Positions 28,346-34,096 of a DNA stretch of 47,752 nucleotides are shown piece after piece. The position numbers and the translations under genes are program-made. The notes under the pieces were generated by a model. That model searched no databases. It saw nothing but the letters and a program-made list of their open reading frames with translations, and was not told the DNA's origin. Origin of the DNA: a virus. Position 1 is the stretch's first letter, and each line of letters begins with the position of its first letter. The stretch covers positions 1 to 47,752 of IMG/VR virus record IMGVR_UViG_3300033153_006650; one strand, written 5' to 3'.

Positions 28346-28853
28346 TACTGTAAAAATAGCACTATACCAAGGGATCTCGATTGAATCCAAAGTCATAAGG
28401 TGGCAAACTCGTTCTATTTATTCTCATGTTGTAGCAATCTTGCCAGACGGCTCAGTAATTGAGGCATGGCACAAAGGCGGGGTGTCTCATATTCAGCCCA
28501 AAACAGACGGATTTAAGGTCAATATTCTACTTTCCTGCCTGTCAAAAAATCACACTCCATGCACAAAAGTAGATATTTTCGAGATAGAGATTCCTGAAAA
28601 CATGGAACAACGGTATTACAGCTTCTTAGAAAAACGTATCGGCTGTAAATATGATTTTTATTCTATTTTTAGATTCCTGAGCCGCAAATCAGGTCAAGAA
28701 AATGATAAATGGTTTTGCTCAGAATTGATCTTTGCGGCACTGGTTTATGCTCATTCTCCACCGTTGTCCAGGATTAATAGTTGCGATGTAAGTCCGCAAT
28801 TATTGAGTCTATCCAATGATTTAAAATTTGTACAGCAGGTAATCACAATATGA
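28335..28853 (+). CDS. Papain-like (YiiX/NlpC-type) hydrolase
   Basis: A protein of about 172 residues. The permuted papain-like pattern is visible: His in IYSHVVAIL near the N-terminus and Cys in KWFCSELIFAAL near residue 130, the order found in YaeF/YiiX-type amidases. These enzymes cleave amide bonds in cell-wall peptides or lipids. ATG 28335 is used; it overlaps the lipoprotein stop. Neighbouring lysis genes support a wall-related function. Confidence 0.7.
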   Translation: MMNDTVKIALYQGISIESKVIRWQTRSIYSHVVAILPDGSVIEAWHKGGVSHIQPKTDGFKVNILLSCLSKNHTPCTKVDIFEIEIPENMEQRYYSFLEKRIGCKYDFYSIFRFLSRKSGQENDKWFCSELIFAALVYAHSPPLSRINSCDVSPQLLSLSNDLKFVQQVITI

Positions 28854-29002
28854 TAGACACGGATAAAATAAAAGCGAAACTAAGAGAAGTAAAAGAAACA
28901 GTTAATTCTCGCAGCACTGGAGCTGTTTTGGATATAAAGCACGCTAAAGCCTATGAATGGGTACAAGCATTATCATGGTGCCTGAAACAAACAAAAGAAT
29001 AA
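28850..29002 (+). CDS. Small protein coupled to the hydrolase gene
   Basis: A 50-residue, charged, helical protein (MIDTDKIKAKLREV, YEWVQALSWCLKQTKE) that overlaps the upstream stop (ATGA). No motif recognised. Overlap and codon use fit a real gene, but the product could not be assigned. Confidence 0.55.
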   Translation: MIDTDKIKAKLREVKETVNSRSTGAVLDIKHAKAYEWVQALSWCLKQTKE

Positions 29003-29007
29003 ACCCT

Positions 29008-29193
29008 ATGATAAGAGTTTACAGAAACCTACAACTTTGCAACGGACTGACTACATGTGGTGATTGTACGCAATGTATTCAGGGACTGGTTGACGGTGTG
29101 GTCGTGGATACCGAGGATGATAATATGATGGAGATGCTTGATTGTGCTATTAATATCTGCCCTGTTGATGCGGTGACTCTGGATCGGGTATAA
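29008..29193 (+). CDS. Small ferredoxin-like protein
   Basis: A 61-residue protein with Cys at 11, 17, 20, 23, 46 and 51. C17-x2-C20-x2-C23 plus C51-Pro is the ligand pattern of single [4Fe-4S] ferredoxins; C46 could pair with another Cys as in some archaeal types. The acidic middle (VVVDTEDDNMMEM) matches electron-transfer ferredoxins. ATG 29008 is preferred, giving a compact domain; an in-frame start at 28957 would add 17 residues unlike the family. It lies within the lysis-region operon, an unexpected setting. Confidence 0.7.
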   Translation: MIRVYRNLQLCNGLTTCGDCTQCIQGLVDGVVVDTEDDNMMEMLDCAINICPVDAVTLDRV

Positions 29194-29540
29194 TGTCTGA
29201 ATTAGGAGATAAGCAGCGCCGGTTTAATCGTGAGATGTCTATTTTTATGGTTTGGGCTAACAGCCTGCCAGGGTATGAGTTTACAGACGGCGATGCATAC
29301 CGGGCGCCTGAGGTTTTCGGAAAATATGGGATAAAAAAAGGCTATGGTTCAGCAAACAGTGTGCATAAACTGAAACTGGCCAGGGATTACAATCTCTCTT
29401 TTTGCGGTAAATATATAGATGACAGTGACCATCGTGCATGGGATATTTTACATGACAGGTGGGAGATGAAACATGGCGGCGCACCACGGATTAAAGGGGA
29501 CGCGAATCACTTTAGCTTTTCGCATAGAGGAAAATGGTAA
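29193..29540 (+). CDS. Endolysin, peptidase M15-type
   Basis: A 115-residue peptidase probably cutting peptide cross-links of peptidoglycan. The zinc-site order is visible: SVHKLKLARDYNL (His and Asp ligands, about 52-63), WDILHDRWE (about 83-91) and GDANHFSFSHRGKW at the end (HxF). Compared with L-Ala-D-Glu or D-Ala endopeptidases of this family, length is typical. No signal peptide is present, so a holin is needed. Starts with TAATG overlap after the ferredoxin gene. Confidence 0.85.
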   Translation: MSELGDKQRRFNREMSIFMVWANSLPGYEFTDGDAYRAPEVFGKYGIKKGYGSANSVHKLKLARDYNLSFCGKYIDDSDHRAWDILHDRWEMKHGGAPRIKGDANHFSFSHRGKW

Positions 29541-29747
29541 ATGAAAAAAATAAAAATAAAACGCTGCCCATGCGGGCATATCCCAGAAAAGATTAATATC
29601 GACGCGCGCGATTCTAAGTGGTTTTTGGCCGTGCCGTCCTGCTGCGATGAGTGGATTATTGAGTTCAGATCTTGCTACCATCCGGCGGACTCAGAAGAAG
29701 CAAAAAAACGCGCGATTGAGGCTTGGAACTTTGCGCCGAGAGGTTGA
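29541..29747 (+). CDS. Lar-like restriction alleviation protein
   Basis: A 68-residue protein with CPCGH near the start, PSCCDEW in the middle, then a helix ending AIEAWNFAPRG. This is the order of small Lar-type phage proteins (zinc-binding, final WN-x-R-like). Lar relieves type I restriction in Rac prophage, so an anti-restriction role is plausible. It begins directly after the endolysin stop. Confidence 0.65.
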   Translation: MKKIKIKRCPCGHIPEKINIDARDSKWFLAVPSCCDEWIIEFRSCYHPADSEEAKKRAIEAWNFAPRG

Positions 29748-29752
29748 TTCAC

Positions 29753-30154
29753 ATGCCAAAAAAAGCAACTTCTGAACAAATAGAGGCGTATTTGAATAAT
29801 TTACCTAATCATAAAACTAAAACCGTCCATGCCAATCCAAGGATAAATAAAATGAGATCAAAACTATTCGCAAGTTCCGAAAGCCGTGGTGCAACCGGTC
29901 AACTATCTTTTGGCGCCGGACTGATAACAACGCTGTTACAAAAAGATTTCCTTGTCAATGTTCAGGAGTTGATCAAAGTCGCCACCACGTCAACTGATAT
30001 TGGTCAAGTATACCAAGCAGCGCAACAGGCACAGTTGATTGCTCAGGGGATCAATTACGGGTTGATTGGCGGCATATTGATCTGGATGTACTCTATTTAT
30101 GGCAGGTACAATGACGGACGGGTTGTTGCTAAGGGTGGAGACAAACGTGGTTGA
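29753..30154 (+). CDS. Putative holin-like protein 1
   Basis: A 133-residue protein. The N-terminal half is basic and hydrophilic; residues about 95-118 form one hydrophobic helix (QGINYGLIGGILIWMYSIYG) with positive charge after it. ATG 29753 is preferred over 29723 because it avoids overlap with the Lar-like gene. One membrane helix next to the endolysin gene suggests a holin or lysis regulator, not proven. Confidence 0.55.
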   Translation: MPKKATSEQIEAYLNNLPNHKTKTVHANPRINKMRSKLFASSESRGATGQLSFGAGLITTLLQKDFLVNVQELIKVATTSTDIGQVYQAAQQAQLIAQGINYGLIGGILIWMYSIYGRYNDGRVVAKGGDKRG

Positions 30155-30524
30155 CGAATTAAGGGGGTTATTAACCGAGCAAACCGAAATATTAAAAACA
30201 CTTGCGACGGCTGTTGCTGATGCTCACGATAGCCAAGTATACACCCTCACAGGTGCCAGTGATTGGCCGATGCTTGGAGCTGTTGGCACTCTGCTCCTTG
30301 CCGCTATCTACTACATGTGGCGGGAAAATAAAGCACAATGGAAAGATATAAAAAATATCATCCGTGGAAATCGTATTGAAGGCCGGGAGGAATTCGGGAA
30401 AATAACATCTGCGCTGGATTCTCATAGAGTAGAATGGCGGATGGATCTCGACAAAGAATCTGACAGGGTAAAAGCTGAGCATGACAAAATATGGACTTTT
30501 ATTCGACAGATTGACGGCAAATAG
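30147..30524 (+). CDS. Membrane protein with cytoplasmic coiled coil (holin/spanin-like)
   Basis: A 125-residue protein. Residues about 45-65 are a membrane helix (WPMLGAVGTLLLAAIYYMW), flanked by a short N-terminal helix and a long charged C-terminal helix (EGREEFGKITSALDSHRVE). GTG 30147 has GGTGGAG 6 nt upstream and overlaps the stop of the previous gene, so it is preferred to ATG 30099. The topology fits a holin or inner spanin component. Confidence 0.6.
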   Translation: MVDELRGLLTEQTEILKTLATAVADAHDSQVYTLTGASDWPMLGAVGTLLLAAIYYMWRENKAQWKDIKNIIRGNRIEGREEFGKITSALDSHRVEWRMDLDKESDRVKAEHDKIWTFIRQIDGK

Positions 30525-30539
30525 ATAGTCAATCTGTCG
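30504..30539. terminator. Hairpin between convergent operons
   Basis: Perfect 12-bp inverted repeat CGACAGATTGAC / GTCAATCTGTCG with a 12-nt loop that contains the stop codon of the preceding gene. It separates the rightward lysis genes from the leftward cassette array. T-runs are weak on both strands, so termination is probable but not certain. Confidence 0.55.
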
Positions 30540-30540
30540 T

Positions 30541-30622
30541 GTTTGTAGGAGTAACGCCGGTTTCAACTTCTTCAGTCATATCAATTATCCTGTAGTTGGC
30601 GCAGCTTACTTTTAGGTTATAC
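30541..30622 (-). repeat. attC-like element R8 (truncated)
   Basis: Core GTATAAC on the minus strand (30616-30622) is followed by AAAGTAAGCTGCGC, the type C inner arm also seen in R2 and F7. The expected right arm and core are missing; the convergent hairpin lies there instead. A 16-codon open frame with start (MTEEVETG) lies inside. It marks the distal end of the left array. Confidence 0.6.
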
Positions 30623-31255
30623 CCACTGAGATACCATAGCCTCAGCAATGCCATGGTAAGTCTTTGACCTGTCACGCTTGCGGGTAGCAGATGGTGGCAT
30701 GTTCCACACTCGCTGTTCCCTGCCTGCCACTATATTTGTTGGCTGCAATGGCTCAAGGCCATGCAAGGCCAAACCTGTTTTTTTAGTCTCACCATGCCCA
30801 AATTGCCAAGGCTGTATATACTGCACGTTTTTTAAGTGCGGAAAAATCACGCTTACTGGATTCTCAAGAGCTACCCTGTCACTGTTTTTTTTTGCCAACT
30901 CCCAGAGTTTTAACGTCCACTCAATAGCCTGCAACCGTTTCTGGTGGTGGATCATCCCTTTTCCATACCACCTGTTACCGCTCACTGCCATTGCCGTACA
31001 GTCCGGGTGCAATATAATAAGATCCCACTGCCGGGTTGGTATCACCTCCATAATATCTTGCTGGTAATGCCAGTCAGGATTCCCACGGGTTGGCTGGATG
31101 TCACAGGAAAAAGCAGGGATTCCGGCAGCACGAAAAGCGGAACAAACCGTTTGCGATTCCTCGCAGCCTATCAAAACGTGGGTATAACAAGGCGTATCAC
31201 GCTGAATCCGGAGGTTTGTCGGGCTATTTCCTGTTTTTGTAGTTGGTTGGTTCAT
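30617..31255 (-). CDS. Phage SAM-dependent DNA methyltransferase (cytosine-C5-like fold), cassette gene
   Basis: A 212-residue protein. IGCEESQTVCSAFRAAG is a SAM-binding motif I seen in small phage DNA methyltransferases; LHPDCTAMAVSGNRW corresponds to the motif IV region and ENPVSVIFP to an ENV-like motif VI. It may modify cytosine, but the catalytic PC is not standard (HPDC), so specificity is uncertain. The start and first ~24 residues (MNQPTTKTGNSP...) lie inside attC-like element R7 and the reading frame crosses its right core as Cys-Tyr. The stop TAA is part of the R8 core. Confidence 0.72.
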   Translation of the reverse strand: MNQPTTKTGNSPTNLRIQRDTPCYTHVLIGCEESQTVCSAFRAAGIPAFSCDIQPTRGNPDWHYQQDIMEVIPTRQWDLIILHPDCTAMAVSGNRWYGKGMIHHQKRLQAIEWTLKLWELAKKNSDRVALENPVSVIFPHLKNVQYIQPWQFGHGETKKTGLALHGLEPLQPTNIVAGREQRVWNMPPSATRKRDRSKTYHGIAEAMVSQWV

Positions 31256-31310
31256 CAAGTCCTCATCGTTTTTTATTAGTCCGGCTCAGGTGTACTTGTC
31301 GGTGTTATCT
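31182..31310 (-). repeat. attC-like element R7
   Basis: 129 bp. Left core AGATAAC (31304-31310), 12-nt spacer, inner arm ACCTGAGCCGGA (31280-31291). Right inner arm TCCGGATTCAGC, with one extra T against the left arm, then right core GTTATAC (31182-31188). It contains AGGA and the start codon of the methyltransferase gene. Confidence 0.8.
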
Positions 31311-31529
31311 TTTTCCACCTTGCCAATCATGCTCAATGTCATTTCCAACTTCATCAGGATGTGGTGGCAATTCATCCGCTGTAAATTCTCTAATCCGTAC
31401 CTCCAACAATAGAGTTTGGGCTTTTATTTTTCTCAGTCTCCATTCGGTAAGTTCAGCTAATAAGGTCGTTGCTGCTGACCCTTGCGGCAAATCCGGGCTT
31501 TCCGTTTTTTGTTCTGGTTCATCCTTCAA
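31305..31529 (-). CDS. Small hypothetical cassette protein
   Basis: A 74-residue protein, acidic and helical (LLAELTEWRLRKIKAQTLL). TTG 31529 with GAGG seven bases upstream is inside attC-like element R6. Translation crosses the damaged right core as Leu-Leu (segment PDLPQGSAATTLL). The same peptide is encoded by the matching element F2 at 44431-44517. The stop TAA lies in the R7 core. No family recognised; the start is less certain than in neighbouring genes. Confidence 0.5.
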   Translation of the reverse strand: MKDEPEQKTESPDLPQGSAATTLLAELTEWRLRKIKAQTLLLEVRIREFTADELPPHPDEVGNDIEHDWQGGKR

Positions 31530-31581
31530 AAATAATCCTCATGTTAAATTAGTCGGGCAGCAAAACTCAACTGCGTTATAT
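31455..31581 (-). repeat. attC-like element R6 (type B, right core altered)
   Basis: 127 bp. Left core ATATAAC (31575-31581), inner arm TTTTGCTGCCCG, right arm GGGTCAGCAGCAA with the extra T. The right core is ATTAGCT instead of GTTATAY, so the conserved G at the crossover position is lost. Nearly the same sequence as F2 (44378-44505). Confidence 0.72.
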
Positions 31582-31593
31582 TTACTTTTCAGC

Positions 31594-31704
31594 TGGTATA
31601 GGTGACAGGAATCGAACCTGTGCCTCAACGCCAATAACCAATTATGGCTCTCTCGTGTTCTCGCCACGAGGTCTCGTCGTACGCTTCCACTACGCCACAC
31701 CCAT
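31594..31704 (-). tRNA. tRNA-like gene as sole content of a cassette (possible Leu, anticodon GAG)
   Basis: Read on the minus strand. A 7-bp acceptor stem (ATGGGTG with CACCTAT, one G-U), TG at 8-9, D-arm text GCGTAGTGGAAGCG, T-stem ACAGG/CCTGT with loop TTCGATT, and encoded ACCA at the 3' end. A 6-bp stem CTCGTG/CACGAG with loop GCGAGAA gives anticodon GAG, and a long variable arm (GCCATAA...TTATTGGC) fits a type II tRNA. The gene is 111 nt, too long: about 10 extra bases lie before the anticodon arm and position 33 would be C. It may be degenerate or unusual. Confidence 0.58.
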
Positions 31705-31711
31705 CCTAAAA

Positions 31712-31839
31712 ATATAACAAGGCCAGTTCACCGGAAGCGGGAGGTCTGGCGAGCATTCCCTTATTTATTAAATTTATCTTATTCTAAAAAATCATTGCCG
31801 GTTTATAAGTCCCGCTCCGGTAACTTTAGGGTGTTATAC
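31712..31839 (-). repeat. attC-like element R5
   Basis: 128 bp. Left core GTATAAC (31833-31839), inner arm ACCGGAGCGGGA, right arm TCCCGCTTCCGGT with one extra T, right core GTTATAT (31712-31718). It is nearly identical over its length to F5 (45567-45695) in the other array, 14 kb away on the other strand. Confidence 0.85.
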
Positions 31840-31841
31840 GC

Positions 31842-32030
31842 TTACTGTGTTGGCGGGCATCCAGTTGGGATCCAGCACTGGTCTCTTATCACCCAACGCC
31901 AACTAAGCCCGTCGGCCAGTTTCTCTGGTGGGAATGAAACGCCGCATCCAAAAAAATAACGGAAAAAGCGTATAACAAAACGCTTCACCTGACCCTTTTT
32001 TATTGCCTGAGTTTCGTTTTCTTCTGTCAT
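31842..32030 (-). CDS. Small hypothetical cassette protein
   Basis: A 62-residue protein, basic in the first half (KKGQVKRFVIRFFRYFF), with two late cysteines. ATG 32030 is inside element R4, with AGGATAAG upstream, and the frame crosses the right core as Val-Ile. The stop TAA lies just before the R5 core. Function unknown; the amphipathic basic start could contact nucleic acid or membrane. Confidence 0.55.
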   Translation of the reverse strand: MTEENETQAIKKGQVKRFVIRFFRYFFGCGVSFPPEKLADGLSWRWVIRDQCWIPTGCPPTQ

Positions 32031-32096
32031 TGTCTTATCCTAAAAAAGTCTGTGCCGGTCTATTATTCCGCTCAGCTAAGATCTACTGCGTTAGGT
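31970..32096 (-). repeat. attC-like element R4
   Basis: 127 bp. Left core ACCTAAC (32090-32096), spacer GCAGTAGATCTT, inner arm AGCTGAGCGG; right arm GGGTCAGGT and right core GTTATAC (31970-31976). The inner arms pair less well than in other members. Holds the start of the 31842 gene. Confidence 0.7.
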
Positions 32097-32354
32097 TTAC
32101 TTTTCCCAATCCAAAGACTCAGCCCATTCAACAAGCTCTTTCTTTGTCGTAAAATCTTTGCTTCTAACTTTCATCGCCATTGCTATGGAGCCAAAGGCGA
32201 ATATTAAAAACATCGTGCCAGTTAAAAAAGTCCACCACTTGCTGTCACCACTCAGCCATATACAAAATATCAATGAAGAAAAAGTAACCAAATCGCTAAA
32301 AATACTCTCTAATAGTGACTGTGTTCTGTCAATTACCACTGTCTTGTCTGCCAT
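32097..32354 (-). CDS. Membrane protein, cassette gene
   Basis: An 85-residue protein with two hydrophobic segments (SDLVTFSSLIFCIWLS and TFLTGTMFLIFAFGSIAM), separated by GDSKWW, then a charged C-terminal helix (KKELVEWAESLDWEK). Unlike most cassette genes its start (ATG 32354) lies after the right core of R3. Small two-helix membrane proteins can serve in superinfection exclusion; no evidence beyond topology. Confidence 0.65.
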   Translation of the reverse strand: MADKTVVIDRTQSLLESIFSDLVTFSSLIFCIWLSGDSKWWTFLTGTMFLIFAFGSIAMAMKVRSKDFTTKKELVEWAESLDWEK

Positions 32355-32361
32355 ATTATCA

Positions 32362-32487
32362 ACCTAACAAGGTCAGCCGCACCTGAACAGGGAGGGTCAG
32401 CTATCCACTTGTCTATTAAATTTTTAGTTAATCAAAAAGATGTGCCTGTTAATTAGTCCCTGTCAGGTAATCTTGACTGCGTTAGGC
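32362..32487 (-). repeat. attC-like element R3 (best core match)
   Basis: 126 bp. Left core GCCTAAC (32481-32487) and right core GTTAGGT (32362-32368) fit the integron consensus RYYYAAC / GTTRRRY exactly. Inner arms ACCTGACAGGGA (32457-32468 complement) and CCCTGTTCAGGT pair with one extra T in the right arm. Spacers are 12 nt on each side. Confidence 0.88.
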
Positions 32488-32667
32488 GATGCCTACGTCA
32501 TTATTTACGACACCACACCAACAACAATCTATATCCAAATCAACACCACATGTCGGGCATAATCGCCTAACAGGGTCAGTCAAGACGACGATTGCGCTGT
32601 CCTCTTTTTCCTGTTTTAACCTCAATGCCCTAATTGTTCGCCTTTTTTCTGTTTTTTGCGTATTCAT
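32482..32667 (-). CDS. Small zinc-ribbon-like cassette protein
   Basis: A 61-residue protein with CPTCG and CCWC, a likely four-Cys zinc site, after a basic N-terminal half. ATG 32667 lies inside element R2 at the same relative place as the start at 46185 in F7. The peptide VVLTDPV across the right core matches VVLTDLV of that gene. The stop TAA is in the R3 core. A longer upstream in-frame reading exists, but it would overlap the preceding gene. Confidence 0.55.
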   Translation of the reverse strand: MNTQKTEKRRTIRALRLKQEKEDSAIVVLTDPVRRLCPTCGVDLDIDCCWCGVVNNDVGIA

Positions 32668-32692
32668 CGCGCGCCTTACTTTAAGGTTATTA
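32565..32692 (-). repeat. attC-like element R2 (type C)
   Basis: 128 bp. Left core TAATAAC (32686-32692), CTTAAAGTAAGGCGCGCG inner arm shared with F7, right arm AATCGTCGTCTTGACTGACC and right core GTTAGGC (32565-32571), an exact GTTRRRY. Confidence 0.78.
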
Positions 32693-32890
32693 CCACCATC
32701 CGCCTTGTATCGCACCTGCTGCTCTATGGCATTTTTCACAACAATTAATCATAACAACAGCTGAATTTTTCCTAACTTCCAGCCCGTCGCTGTTTTTCCT
32801 CCCACAAATCGGGCAGATAACAAATCGGTCAACCTGAACCGGCAGGGAGCCGGGGTCATCGCCTTTCTTTTTGGTTTTGTCTTTTATCAA
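32690..32890 (-). CDS. Small zinc-ribbon cassette protein
   Basis: A 66-residue protein with FVICPICGRKN and INCCEKC, a clear four-Cys zinc ribbon. The start (ATG 32890) lies inside element R1; the frame crosses the right core as Val-Ile directly before the first CPIC. The stop TAA lies in the R2 core. Likely a small nucleic-acid or protein adaptor; no family assigned. Confidence 0.6.
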   Translation of the reverse strand: MIKDKTKKKGDDPGSLPVQVDRFVICPICGRKNSDGLEVRKNSAVVMINCCEKCHRAAGAIQGGWW

Positions 32891-32939
32891 GTGATTTCCC
32901 TCTTTTATTAGTGCTCAGCTTACCTTGATTGCGTTATAA
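32815..32939 (-). repeat. attC-like element R1
   Basis: 125 bp. Left core TTATAAC (32933-32939), 12-nt spacer, arm AGCTGAGCAC; right arm CCGGTTCAG with the extra T, right core GTTATCT (32815-32821). Holds the start of the 32690 gene and the stop of the 32934 gene. Confidence 0.75.
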
Positions 32940-33140
32940 ACACATGTGCCTTTTTAACACACTCATAGATCTATAAACTCCGTTTGTTTTTGCCAGGTTT
33001 ATTAGTGCGACATCTACGGTTGTAGCATTGTCTGCCATTTCTTCGAGATTGTTTGCAAGTTTTTGCAGCTTATTTAATATAACAATTCCGTCAACCTGAA
33101 CCGCCACTGATTTGGTCTTGGCTGCTATTTTTCCTTTCAT
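32934..33140 (-). CDS. Small helical cassette protein
   Basis: A 68-residue protein (MKGKIAAKTKSVAVQVDG, then LNKLQKLANNLEEMADNATTV). Strong AAGGAG ribosome-binding site; the start lies in element R0 and the frame crosses its right core as Val-Ile. Helical coiled-coil-like core; no family recognised. First gene of the left array after the RuvC-like gene. Confidence 0.6.
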   Translation of the reverse strand: MKGKIAAKTKSVAVQVDGIVILNKLQKLANNLEEMADNATTVDVALINLAKTNGVYRSMSVLKRHMCL

Positions 33141-33197
33141 TTAAAAATCTCCTTATTTATAAAGTTGCGGTCAGGTTACTCAGTACTATATTTATAT
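33077..33197 (-). repeat. attC-like element R0 (left core degenerate, inside the resolvase gene end)
   Basis: Inner arms ACCTGACCGC (complement of 33167-33176) and GCGGTTCAGGT, again with the extra T; right core GTTATAT (33077-33083). The left core would be ATATAAA (33191-33197) with the final C lost, within the last codons of the resolvase gene. It marks the junction of the array with the phage backbone. Confidence 0.7.
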
Positions 33198-33691
33198 GTC
33201 AAGCCAACGGCAAGCGCCGACATCGCATGACTTGTTACCCCGTACAATGCGCCCGGTTGTTTTTTTGTGCCTATTTGCGGGGTTTTACCACCCCCCCCAG
33301 CCGGGAAAATGTCAAGAATACGCTGTCTAATATTTTTGTCTTTTGCGCGCATTGAACCGCAAAGGAACATTTTGATATCTTTTCTGTATATTTTCGTGGT
33401 TTTTGAAAAATCAAAAGCCTGCCGGAACCTGCCAATCCACTCCACGGTGTCAAATGTTGTTGCGCCTACTGCCATGCCATAGCTCGCAATCCCCTCTATT
33501 GCCATGTGCATGACACCGTATTTTTTACGGAAATATGACACCCCGTTAAAATCTGCCAGCGCATTTAATAGGGAATTATTCTCGTAATCAGATTTTGAGA
33601 ATAATATATTTTTACCATCAAAAACGACAACTCCGCTGTGAGTTGTGCCGGGATCAATGCACAGAATAGGCTCTGATTTTATTAAATTCAT
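33176..33691 (-). CDS. RuvC-like Holliday junction resolvase
   Basis: A 171-residue RNase H-fold nuclease. Motif I ILCIDPGTTHSGVVVFD with Asp13, motif II MAIEGIASYGM with Glu66, and a C-terminal SHAMSALAVGLTY helix carry the expected catalytic layout. It likely resolves branched DNA before packaging or during recombination. It lies next to a cassette array made of foldable attC-like DNA, but a link is only speculation. Its 3' end forms part of element R0. Confidence 0.85.
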   Translation of the reverse strand: MNLIKSEPILCIDPGTTHSGVVVFDGKNILFSKSDYENNSLLNALADFNGVSYFRKKYGVMHMAIEGIASYGMAVGATTFDTVEWIGRFRQAFDFSKTTKIYRKDIKMFLCGSMRAKDKNIRQRILDIFPAGGGGKTPQIGTKKQPGALYGVTSHAMSALAVGLTYKYSTE

Positions 33692-33716
33692 TTTTTTATA
33701 ATTTCCATATTTTTTA

Positions 33717-33755
33717 AAAACCCGGTGCCAGCGTGTTGCGCCGATACCGGGTTTT
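33717..33755. terminator. Bidirectional intrinsic terminator
   Basis: 10-bp stem AAAACCCGGT / ACCGGGTTTT with a T4 on the plus strand and T5 on the minus strand. It lies between the small RNA copy 2 and the resolvase gene. Confidence 0.75.
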
Positions 33756-33833
33756 AATCATTTGCCACCAATACGCGTATTATCGCCGCGCCCGGCTTTG
33801 TTGGTGCGGTTTGTCATAATATTTCCTCTGAGC

Positions 33834-33938
33834 AAAAAAAAAGCCTTAACCAACTCTCACATGCTTGCGGGCATCATCACTTGGATGTTTGAGAGCTGGT
33901 TAAGGCTTAGTGATTGCCCCCGCAAGAAAGCTGTATTT
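33834..33938 (-). ncRNA. Structured small RNA, copy 2 (pseudoknot-like, self-terminating)
   Basis: On the minus strand: CTTGCGGG (33926-33919), AAGCCTTAACCAGCTCTCA (33908-33890), CCCGCAAG (33871-33864), TGAGAGTTGGTTAAGGCTT (33859-33841), then a T-run of about nine. Arm order A-B-A'-B' equals copy 1, with one mismatch in the 19-bp long stem and a small CATC/GATG hairpin between. It begins AGCTTTCT like copy 1. Long-stem sequences differ between copies while architecture is kept. No convincing gene lies in 33692-34096. Confidence 0.7.
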
Positions 33939-33945
33939 ACTAAAA

Positions 33946-33975
33946 ACCATACCACCAAAACCACCAATCAGTCAA
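33946..33975 (-). promoter_or_regulatory. Promoter of small RNA copy 2
   Basis: Minus-strand TTGACT (33975-33970), 18-nt spacer, TATGGT (33951-33946). The start point would fall near 33938, just before AGCTTTCTTGC. Weaker match to consensus than the copy 1 promoter and without a clear ACGAATA box. Confidence 0.5.
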
Positions 33976-34014
33976 GTAATTTCTACAACCTGTATCGTTA
34001 TCTCTAAAAGCAAC

Positions 34015-34055
34015 GTAAAGGGGTCAAAATGAAAGATTAAGCGCTGACCCCTTAC
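34015..34055. repeat. Inverted repeat downstream of the 34097 gene
   Basis: AAGGGGTCA (34018-34026) pairs with TGACCCCTT (34045-34053), loop 18 nt. No T-run follows on either strand, so it may be a processing or protein-binding site rather than a terminator. Confidence 0.4.
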
Positions 34056-34096
34056 AATGAGACACCTACACCCCACTTATTTATCATTTATCACTC

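Noticed and set aside
30678-31279. Plus-strand open frames across the methyltransferase gene
   Set aside because: Antisense shadows of a gene with clear SAM-binding motifs.
30541-33197. CRISPR array
   Set aside because: Repeated elements are about 127 bp with inverted-repeat arms and contain coding starts; spacing and repeat length do not fit CRISPR repeats or spacers, and no cas gene is present.
33762-34007. 81-codon plus-strand open frame in the gap right of the resolvase gene
   Set aside because: It lies over the hairpins, T-run and promoter of small RNA copy 2 and encodes no plausible protein.
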